From Prorocentrum cordatum (taxonomy: Eukaryota; Sar; Dinophyceae; Prorocentrales; Prorocentraceae): a DNA stretch of 60,000 nucleotides. Below, one piece after another: positions 51,590 through 60,000 of this stretch. The stretch spans positions 865,176 to 925,175 of the forward strand of contig CAUYUJ010004780.1 of NCBI GenBank assembly GCA_963575745.1, written 5' to 3'. A model generated the notes under the pieces. That model was not told where the DNA came from, ran no database searches, and worked only from the letters and a program-made list of their open reading frames with translations. The translations under genes and the position numbers were made by a program. Positions within the stretch are counted from its first letter, which is position 1; every line of letters starts with the position of its first letter.

Positions 51590-52470
51590 CGCAGGGGGGG
51601 GGGGGGGGGGCGCCCGGCGGCGGCGGGGGGGGGGGGGGGACCTGGGCCCGCTCAGAGCAGGGCCAGGCGCGCGGCGGGGGCGGCGCCGGGGCGGGTGGGT
51701 TCAGCGGCGGCGAGCCGTCAGCTGGGGGGGGGGGGGCCGCAGGGCAGGCTGCGAGGCAGCAGGCAGTGGCGGGGGGCCAGTGCCCCGCGGGGCCAGTGAC
51801 GGAGGCGAATGCGGACAAGGGGCCGAGGATGGGCGCGCGTGGCCCGAGTAGGCAACTGGGCCAGCATGCGAAAGAGCGGCGCATTGCGAAGCCGCCTCCA
51901 GGCGAGGGGCCGGCCTGAAAACCAAGCAAAACGGGAGTGGGGGTGGAGCGGGGCGCGGGCGGCGAGGCCGGAGAGCCGGTGGGCGGGCCCGCCTGCTGGC
52001 AGGGGATGCGAGGCGCCGAATTGGTGCACGTGGTAAACGAAGGCCCCGAAGCCAGATGGCCAGGGCCAAGAAGGCAAAGGGTGAAAGACCCATCGTGGAG
52101 CCTGGGTGCCGGCGGTGCAGGGCGTAAGTGGAGGGGGGGGGGCCCGGGCGCGCAGGGGGGTGGCCAGGGCCGGAGACAAGACCGGGGGCGAACGAGAAAC
52201 CCGGGCCCGCGGGATAACGAGCTGCCCGAATGCGGTCCGTGCGCCGCCGAAGCGGGGGCTGCGGCGGTGCTGCGTGGAACCTCCTGCGGATGAAGGGTTA
52301 AGCCTGAAAGCCAAGCGAGGCGAGGAAGCGGAAGGGGGGGGGCGCAGGCGGCAGGACCAGCCCAAGGCCTCAACCCCGGGGGGGCGGCCAGAGGGCCGGG
52401 GGGCAGGCCCGCCGCGAGGGCGAGGGCAGCTGGCGGGGTCAGAGTCACCAAAATGGTGCACGGTCAGCAG
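51590..52470. repeat. G-tract-rich region
   Basis: The + strand has repeated long G-runs: about 51,595-51,610, 51,628-51,639, 51,725-51,736, 52,132-52,142 and several of six to nine. G-quadruplexes are likely on this strand. Some frames read through it because it is GC-rich. No domain was found. Confidence 0.8.
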
Positions 52471-53715
52471 AAGGGCCGAGTAAGGGCCGAGGAGAAAGGC
52501 GAAGAGCACGGAACACAGTAGGGGGCCGGGGCGCCGGCGCGGCAAGGGGCCGGGCGGCGCCGGAGTGAAGATCCAGCGGGGCCGCGGCTGGCTGGGGCAA
52601 GCGAGCAAAAGCTGGGGGCCACGCGGCGCGCGAAGGGAGTTGGAGCCGAGCCGAGAAGGCTAGCGCCGAGACCAGCGGCGCAGGAGGGGACCGGGCCAGG
52701 GCGTCCTCGCGCTGGGGCAGTCCAGCGGGCGCCCTGCGCCAGGAAGTGGGTTCGGGGCGAGAAACGCGCCGCTGGCGGGGGAAAACCGCCGCGGCGTCCG
52801 GGGGAAGTGCGCCAGTGGGGCGCGGGGGGGGGGGGTAGGGCGCGGGCTCGTGTCAGGGGGCGCGGGGCAGTCGGAATGCGCGAGCGCCCGATGGGGAGGG
52901 GGGGAGCAGCGGCTCTAGAGCTCCCCGGGCGGTGTTGCCTGGAGTGCTCGTTGCTGGGCCAGGCTGAGTCAGCGCGCCGCTTGCCTTTCCTGGGAGACCC
53001 TGGGCCTTTCCCTTTGTCCTTGCCGAGCCCAGCAAGGCGGTCTCTCTTCTGGATCTCTTTGTTCCAGGCTCGTTGCCAAGTCACCTTGGCGCCGAGTGTC
53101 CGGCACGCGTTGCGGATGTCGACATTTTCGTCGATGAGCTGGGTTGCGAAGTCTTCGCAGACCTGGCCCCCCATCGCAGCTGTGTCTTAGGCGGCCCCTT
53201 GGCGCCCTGCCCAGTGGTCGCAGAGGGTATCCCACCCAATGACTAGCATGGGACCGCGCTCCCGTTTGAGGCGGTTTGCGACCTCAGGCCGGTTCCCCTC
53301 CCTTCTGGCAGTGTTGTTCCACAGTGGGTGCCACGAAATGGCCTGGCGGGGCTTGTTGCGCAGCGAGGCGTGGGGGTTGTGGTGGGGAGTGTAGCGGGCC
53401 AGCAGGCGTTCCGCGCGATGGGCGCGGTCGGGCGGGCACGCCTGCCGCTCGCGCCCGCAGGGTGCACTGGCTTCCTCCTGTCCCTGCCGCGGGGGGTGAG
53501 CGTGAGGGGCGCGCTCCGCGGCCCGCGATGTTTTGCGCGCAGGTTGGTCAGTGGTCTCGGCAGGCGTAGGCCCGCCGTCGGATTGCTCTGCCTGCAGGGC
53601 CTGTCCCCCTTCTGGGCTGCTGTCCCGTCGTCCCGCCTCCCTGATGGGCTTGCTGCTGGGGCTGGGCGGCGCAGGCCCCCCGTCCTGGGGCGCGGGGCTC
53701 GCTGGTGGCGGTGAG
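52471..53715 (-). CDS. Possible gene fragments, unidentified
   Basis: Two minus-strand pieces have protein-like composition: about 53,340-53,187 (ending EVANRLKRERGPMLVIGWDT then CDHWAGRQGAA and a stop) and about 53,174-52,950 (MGGQVCEDFATQLIDENVDI, then a basic region with TWQRAWNKEIQKRDRLAGL). They follow each other at a distance of about 15 bases, so they may be one frame cut by a stop, an ordinary start after a stop, or two exons. The rest of the interval is GC-rich and unconvincing. No family was recognised. Confidence 0.25.
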
Positions 53716-53721
53716 TCGGCG

Positions 53722-54400
53722 GACGCGCGCGCGCGCGCGCGCAAGCACGCACGAACGCACGCAAGCAAACGCAAGCACACACACACAAACGCACACAAAC
53801 ACGCACAAACACACAAGTACACACAAACACACGCACACACACACAAACGTACAATCACGCACGCAAACACACACAAACACACAATGGCACACACACACAA
53901 AGGCACACGCACACACACAAAACACATACAAACACACACAAGCACGCACAAACACTTACAAACACACAGGCGCAAACACACACAAACACACACAAACACA
54001 CAACGCACACAATCACGCGCGCAAGCACACACAACCAGGCACAAACACACACAATAACACAAACAAACACACACGAACGCAGACAACCACACACAGACAC
54101 ACAACCACACACAAACAAACACAAACACGCACACACACAAACACACAAACACACAAACACACAAACGCAAACACGCACACACACACACACATAAACACAC
54201 ACACACAAACCAGCAACCGCACACACAAACACATACACAAGCACACTCAGAAACACATGCACGCACACACGCACACACATGCACGCCTACACATAGACAC
54301 CGGCATTTGCGAACCTACACATACGCGCCTACACATACACGCCTACACATACACATCTACACATGCACACCTACACAGACACCTAATTACACATGCACTT
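53722..54400. repeat. (CACA)n microsatellite with CGCG entry
   Basis: GCGCGCGCGCGC at about 53,727-53,740, then ACACAAACACACAA units to about 54,260, then CTACACATACAC units. C/A-type on the + strand. Confidence 0.95.
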
Positions 54401-54597
54401 TTTACCAGCGATGACGGAGCCCAGTGGCACGAGACGACAGACGAACGACGGACGACAGACGAGGGCGACGGGGGAGGCGCAGGGGGCGAAGGCGGGAGAA
54501 GGGAAGGGGGGGGAAGGGCGGCGCGCCGGCCCGAGCCCGGCCCGGCGGGCCTCAGCCCCAGCCTGCTGTGGCGGCCGCAGCCTGGCCCCGCGCGGCG

Positions 54598-55260
54598 CTA
54601 GGCCCCCGCCCGCGCCAGCCGGGCCGCCGCCGCAGCCGCGCAAGCGGCGCGCGCGGCCGCCGCCGTGTCCTCCGAGAGCTGCCGCTCGCCGCGGTCCGCC
54701 GCCTCCGCGGCGAGCTGCAGGAGGGCGGCCGCAGCCTCCTGCTCGGGGAAGGTCCTCGCGCAGCTCCCCCGCGCGCGCGGCCGCAGCTGCCGCGCCAGCG
54801 CCGGCCGCCGCCTTCGCCGCCCGGGCCTGGCGCTTCCGGCCCTGGCGCGTGGCCGCTGCAGCTGGTTCGAAGGCGCCCGCCTCGGCCCCGCCGGCCTCGC
54901 AGGCGCGCGCAGGGGGCGAGCCGGCGTGGGGCGCCCCGGCGGCGCTCCCCAAGGGGGCGCCCACGTCCTCGCCGTCGTCCGCCACGTCGGCCCAGGCCCG
55001 GGCGGGGGAGACCAGGCCAGGGGCGTGGCCCAGGGGCGCTGCGAGCGCCGCGCAGCAGGCGCCGGCGCCAGCTCCCTCGCCCGCCTCCCGCCTCGCCTGG
55101 GGAGGCGTCGCCGCCTCGTGGCCGCCGCCGTTCCCGCCGTCAGCGCCGGCGTCGCCAGCGCCGCCTCCACGCTCGGGGCGGCCCATTCGAGCGCGTCGTG
55201 CTCGCGCTCGATGGCGTGCTCGCCGGCGTCTAGGGCGACCTCCTTCGGCTCGCCCGCCTG
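54598..55260 (-). CDS. Possible Ala-rich protein fragment, frameshifted
   Basis: On the minus strand three successive pieces in two frames have protein-like sequence: about 55,255-55,120 (GEPKEVALDAGEHAIEREHD, then ALEWAAPSVEAALA), about 55,115-54,765 (ADVADDGEDVGAPLG and RQGRKRQARAAKAAAGAGA, then GELREDLP), and 54,750-54,598 (EQEAAAALLQLAAEAADRGE ending LARAGA and a stop). Single indels near 55,120 and 54,755 would connect them. The region is very GC-rich and all frames are long, so this may be chance. No domain was recognised. From 54,400 to 54,597 and 55,261 to 55,630 I see only GC-rich DNA. Confidence 0.25.
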   Translation of the reverse strand, partial: QAGEPKEVALDAGEHAIEREHDALEWAAPSVEAALATPALTAGTAAATRRRRLPRRGGRRARELAPAPAARRSQRPWATPLAWSPPPGPGPTWRTTARTWAPPWGAPPGRPTPARPLRAPARPAGPRRAPSNQLQRPRARAGSARPGRRRRRPALARQLRPRARGSCARTFPEQEAAAALLQLAAEAADRGERQLSEDTAAAARAACAAAAAARLARAGA

Positions 55261-55629
55261 CGGAGGAGGCCGGCGGACACCGCTTCGGCGAGGACTCCCT
55301 CCGCGACGCCCACCCCCCCGCCGCGAAGTCCCAGCCTCCCGCCCGGAGCGCCGCCGCCGCCGCCGCAGCGGGGAGCGCGGTGCGCGGGCCCCTCGCCCGG
55401 CCTGTGTTGGCCGCCGCGGCGGCCTCGCCGCCGCCGCCCTTTGCTCCCGGCGCGGAGCTGCCGAGGGAGCCCTGTCTCCTGGCGCTGCCGCCGCTGGCGA
55501 AGCTGCCGCTTGAGCCCGTGCTCGTGGCGCTTCCGCCGCTGGCGGAGCTGCCGCCTGGGCCCTCGCTCCCGGCGCTGCCGCCTCCAGCGGAGCGGCCGTC
55601 GTAGCCCTGGCTCCTGGCGCTGACACCAA

Positions 55630-56345
55630 CACATGCACACCTACACACACCTACACGGACACACTTACACATTTACACCTGCACATATACACCTACACGT
55701 ATACACCTACACACATACACCCGCACCTATACACCTATACACCTACACCTATACACCTATATACCTATACACCTATACCTGGACACCTACGCCTATACAC
55801 CAGTACAGTACACCTGTACACGCGCACCTGTCCGCCTACACCTTTAGACCTACACCTGTACACCTACACCTACTCCCCTGCACCTATACACCTACACCTA
55901 TACACCTGTACACCTATACACCTACAAATTTACACCTACACCTTTTCACCATACACCTATACTCCTACACCTGTACATCTACACACATACATCTAAACGT
56001 ATACCCCTACACTTGTACTCCTACACCTATGCCCGATACACCTATACTCCTACACCGGTGCACCTACAACCATACACCTACACATATACACCTACACCTG
56101 TAATACACCTACACACCTACACGCCTACACGCCTACAAAGGTGCACACCTGCACGCCTACACACATACACCTGCACTTGCACCTACACCCGTACACCTAC
56201 GCCTACACCTACACCTACACAAACGCCTACACACACGCACCTACACACACCTACACACATATCTACCTACGCACACACCTACACACATCTACACACAGTA
56301 ACGCTGACATACCTACACACCCACACACACACTTACACACACCTA
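55630..56345. repeat. (ACACCT)n hexanucleotide array
   Basis: About 700 bases of CACCTATA and ACACCTAC units. The unit is mostly six bases, with variants CCTGTACA and CCTATACA. C/A/T-rich on the + strand, with almost no G. Confidence 0.93.
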
Positions 56346-56510
56346 CACACATACACACACACGCACACACACACACGCACGCAAGCACGCACACACAAAC
56401 ACAAAGACAAGCACACACAAACAATCACACAACCTCACAACAACACAAAAAAACAACAACGAACACAATCACAAAAACGAACACAAGCACAAGCACAACC
56501 GCAGAGTCTG
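56346..56510. repeat. (CA)n microsatellite, A-rich end
   Basis: ACACAC, ACGC and ACAAAC units, turning into AACAACAAC and ACAAGCAC by 56,500. Confidence 0.92.
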
Positions 56511-57270
56511 GATGAAAACCGAAAAACGTGTTTTCCGAACATTTCAGCTCTCGCTTGAGAAAGCTTCCTCCATGTGTTTCAAGCAGCGCCGCGCGAGAAA
56601 AGAGCTCTACGAGGCTCCCGGCGGTAACCTGGCTGACGGTTTACCGCCGGCTCCATTGTCCGTTCTGGCCGCGTCGACCAACTGGCTCCACTCTGCGCCC
56701 GAATTCCTTCCGATTGCTGTGCCGAACAGCGTAAGGAAAACCATCACCATCTCTAAAAAATTAGCAGAGTACAAATAGTTATTCGGCCCCAGCGCTCATA
56801 GCAGACCGAGTGCAGGCGTGTAGATACTTTAAACTAGCGCGCCTGATTATTTCCTTCCGATGCAGAAAACCAACAGCACCTGCCAAGATGACACAAAACA
56901 GCCAATCCCGCCCCAGTGCTTTTTGGCAGTAGTATGTACCCGATCGACGAGACGGCGAGCGGGAATGAGATCGAATATAAGGGGAAAAAATACTAGAGCT
57001 CTAACAACCGGTTAAATTTCGAGAAATTCAATTTAGATAGGTCAAAAAACGTATTCAGAACCGGTATCTTTCGCACCTGTAGTGGGTTATGCCGCGTCTG
57101 CCAGTGAAATTCTCGGGTACGTAGCTGCAGTAATTCTATCAAAAGTAACCTGGTTGACAGTTTACCGCCGGCTCCCAGTTCGTTTTGAGAATCCACATTT
57201 TTGTGCCGTGCAATCGTTCATGGCGCGTTCGATGGTGCAATTCTCAGGGCTCTAGCCGTCGCACAGCTCT
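56511..57270. other. Non-repetitive interval with a short duplicated motif
   Basis: The + frame 56512-56778 (88 codons) shows no known motif. A sequence (G)TAACCTGG(C/T)TGAC(G/A)GTTTACC followed by GCCGGCTCC occurs at about 56,622-56,660 and again at about 57,147-57,180. In the first copy GGCGGTAA and TTACCGCC make a short stem. The rest is AT-richer than the surrounding arrays. No gene is supported. Confidence 0.5.
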
Positions 57271-58450
57271 CGCAAATCCAAGCAATCGCACACGCACAAG
57301 CACAAACACAAGCACAAGCACGAGCACGAACACAAGCACAAGCACACGCACACGCACAAGCACAGCCACAAACACTACAAGCACTCACAAACACAAACAC
57401 AAGCAGCCACACACACAAACACAAACACAACCACAACCACAACCAAAAACACAAACACAACCACAAGCAAAAACACAAACACAAACACAAGCACAATCAC
57501 AGACACAAATATAATCTCAAGCACAAACACAAGCACACACAACACACAAACACAGACACACTCAAACACAAACACAAGCACAAACACGACCACAACCACA
57601 ACCACAACCACAAGCACAAGCAGAAGGCCAAGCACAAACACAAGCAGACACACGAGCACACGACATACGACACACGACACAAGACACAGGACTCAAGACA
57701 CAAGAAACAATATACAATACACAGGACACACGACGCAAGGCACAGTACACAACACTTGACACACACCAAGCAACCCATAGCACATAAAACACAACGCACA
57801 ACACACAACACGCAACCCACAACACACAACACCCGACTCACAACACACAACACCCAACACCCGACTCACAACACACAACACCCAACACCCGACACACAAC
57901 ACACGACACACAATACACACACAATCCTCCCCGACACACACACACACACTCACGCACACACACACACTCACACACAACACACAACACACAATACACAGCA
58001 CACACACACACACTCTCATACACACTCACACACACTCTCGCACACTCACAGACACACTCTCACACACACCCACACACTCACACACACACACTCACACACG
58101 CACTCACACACACACACACTCTCACACAAACTCACACACACGCTCACACACACCCACATACACACACTCACACCCTCACACACACACTCACACATACACA
58201 CACACTCACGCACACACGCACCACACGCACGCACACGCACACACGCACACACACACGCACACACGCACACACGCACACAAGCACACACGCACACAAGCAC
58301 ACACACACACACCCACACACACCCACACACACTAACACGGAAACGCAACCACAACCACAACACACACAACACACACAACACACACAACACACACAACACA
58401 CACACACACACTCACACACACACCAACTCACATACACACACAAATACCCG
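57271..58450. repeat. ACAAGC/ACAAAC and CACACT microsatellites
   Basis: Hexanucleotide ACAAGCACAAAC units from about 57,290 to 57,640. ACACGACACAC and AACACACAACACCC units run to about 57,905 (an ACACCCGACTCACAACACAC unit is tandemly repeated near 57,825-57,890). CACACTCACACACACT-type DNA continues to about 58,450. The 572-codon + frame through it is a by-product. Confidence 0.93.
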
Positions 58451-58459
58451 TTCATATAT

Positions 58460-58945
58460 TTCAAATACCTGGGACTTGCCCCCCGGACCCCCCGAATGCT
58501 GGGCCCCCGGATCTGCTGGACCCCCGGGATTCGTGGCCCCAGGGATCCCCTGGACGCCCCTGCAGGAGTCTCCCCAGGCGTTTGAAAGCTCCTGGGAGAC
58601 CTTGCTGGGCCTAGGCAACAGGCCCAAATCGGTCAGGAGGGCGGCCGAACGCCCACCGAGGGCTCCAACAGGCCCTGGACACCCAGCAGACGCCCGAAGA
58701 CCCCAAGACGACACGACAGGGTTCCAAGATGGCTTAAGGGAGCCCCATTACTGCCCGAGATGGCCCCAAGACGCCTTCCAAAGCATTCCAAATCGTGACC
58801 TGGTCGTTCAGGGAAGCCGCGGGTGGAGGCAGGGTGGCCCAAGGGAGCCCTTAGAGGCCCCCAGAAGACGCCAAAAAGGCCTCCAGGAGGTTTCAAGCAA
58901 ACCAGAACAACTTCCGTGAGGCCCCCAGAGGCTCTCCAAGGAGTC
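58460..58945. repeat. Degenerate CCCCAAGAC/CCCAGG minisatellite
   Basis: Scattered units such as GATGGCCCCAAGACGCC, GGAGGCCCCCAGAGGCTC and CCCCCGGGATTCG. They resemble the unit of the 9.3-12.3 kb array at low similarity. Confidence 0.55.
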
Positions 58946-59345
58946 TCCGCATAAAGAGCTGAGGAGGATGGGCGAGAATGAGGAAAAATAAGCATGGAGG
59001 ACAAATAAGACACAACATTATTATGACGGCGATGCCGGAAAAAGACAATAAGGAGTCATCGCCAAACTGTCTGTTTGACCATCCGTCCATTCCGCCTGAC
59101 CAAGGTGCATGGAGCGAAGCGCCAAGCCAACAATCTGGTATAGACACACACACACATCTCTCTCTCTATATATATATGCATATGTTTACACATGTATACA
59201 CATGCGCACAAATAACACATATAGGTTTATTAGTCGATGCATTTACCAATGTGTGACGTTGTTTTTGTATAAAAATCAATGTGTGTATATATATATGTAA
59301 ATATATGTACATGCACATACATAGAGGGACCTCGGCGTCAAATAG
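58946..59345. other. Spacer with TATA/CATA microsatellite
   Basis: No gene. A TATATATA/ACAT-rich part lies at about 59,157-59,215 and again at about 59,282-59,320, followed by a G-run of about 14 (59,354). Confidence 0.6.
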
Positions 59346-60000
59346 CTGTTTTTTTGGGGGGGGGGGGGGCGGGCTAGACCCGATGCCTCGGGAGGGCCGA
59401 AGTCGGATTTTTGCGCAGGGCGCCGCGGACCTCGGCTCACGCGCATGGTGGATTTCTTGCCCCAGCAGCGTCAATATCCTCCTCCCCCCCTCCTCTTTTC
59501 CCGCGGGGACTCTACGGGGGGCTCACATGAGCCCCCAGCCAAGGGTGGATGGTCGGGATATAAATACTGCCGCAACTGATTTGGTGCTCTACGTTCCATC
59601 CTTGCGGTCCCTCCGACAATGGAGAGACCGCAGACGGCGCTGTGGAGCTTGACGCTTCCTCCTGCCGAGTCGATCCGATCAGATCCCACGGGGGAAACAA
59701 CCAACATCTTCGGCATCAGCGACTTTTCCGAAAAGTGGTTGCCACGTTAATCCGCACACGTATCACATTTGTGAGGCCACGGCCTCCACGCCATGCCCTA
59801 ACGGGCGCGGGGGCGGGCTCCTTGGTGGAGCGCGCACGACGCTGGCTTTCGGTCCTTCCCACTGGAGAAAGAAAATCGCCAACATAAGCCTTCGGGCCCC
59901 GCGAGGATTTCTTGGGTCGGCGCTGGGCCCCCCTGGCGGCACCTCGAAACAAGGACGGAAACCATGGGGGACGCCGCCTGATAGCAAATGTGGTCCAAAG
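59346..60000. other. Terminal interval without recognised gene
   Basis: A G-run at about 59,354-59,370, then mixed DNA. The + frame starting ATG at 59,619 encodes 43 residues of protein-like sequence (MERPQTALWSLTLPPAESIR) ending at about 59,750. It might be a short exon, but neighbouring frames (59642-59887) are also open. Nothing matches a known family. Confidence 0.35.

Noticed and set aside
57201-58919. 572-codon frame rich in His, Thr and Lys
   Set aside because: It is the translation of ACAAAC and CACACT microsatellites.

Overview
The window looks like a piece of a large, repeat-rich protist nuclear genome, most likely a dinoflagellate. The grounds are indirect. The best-preserved element is a Ty1/copia retrotransposon with an LHVDD reverse-transcriptase box and an extra methyltransferase-like block, a combination I associate with dinoflagellate copia elements. 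The rest is GC-rich microsatellite and minisatellite DNA around eroded retroelements. I see no rRNA, tRNA, CRISPR array, bacterial-style operon or confidently identifiable host gene. Species assignment is not possible from this sequence.

Layout. 0.2-1.5 kb: relic of a non-LTR (LINE-type) reverse transcriptase, frameshifted and with a substituted catalytic box (FAGD). 2.0-6.4 kb: an ORF1-like protein, a 167-bp near-perfect hairpin, then a Penelope-like element with the GIY-YIG endonuclease upstream of a broken reverse transcriptase (RWVDD box). 6.5-9.1 kb and 14.4-16.9 kb: two copies of an unidentified 1.5-kb dispersed repeat, each next to TATG-type microsatellites. 9.3-12.3 kb: a higher-order array of CCCCAAGAG-type units with four spacer modules and one inverted copy. 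13.0-14.4 kb: a dispersed repeat (family Z) followed by 129-bp and 73-bp minisatellites. 19.4-22.8 kb: composite tandem array X-Y-X-Y-X. 23-30.4 kb: 83-bp, TTCGTGGCCCC and trinucleotide arrays, a polypurine tract and a long (GTC)n tract. 30.7-34.0 kb: an inverted and a direct copy of repeat Y leading into a satellite. 34.4-40.5 kb: a third Z copy, a TTTAGC array and a series of minisatellites.

42.7-50.4 kb (minus strand): a 7.66-kb Ty1/copia element with two LTRs, a 5-bp target duplication (GCTGC), gag, CCHC knuckle, DSGAT protease, methyltransferase-like block, integrase, reverse transcriptase, RNase H and a C-terminal membrane segment. It is inserted in a minisatellite. Stop codons and frameshifts interrupt the polyprotein, so this copy is probably not autonomous although the LTRs are only a few percent diverged.

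50.4-60 kb: alanine-codon-like GC-rich DNA, long CA-type arrays, G-tract DNA, two weak candidate gene fragments on the minus strand, and a degenerate relative of the 9-12 kb array.

Simple repeats on the + strand are mainly G/T-type before about 36 kb and almost all C/A-type after about 39 kb, a polarity switch that may mark a change of transcription or replication direction. The protein-coding functions visible here are those of mobile elements. All identities and copy relationships were judged by eye.
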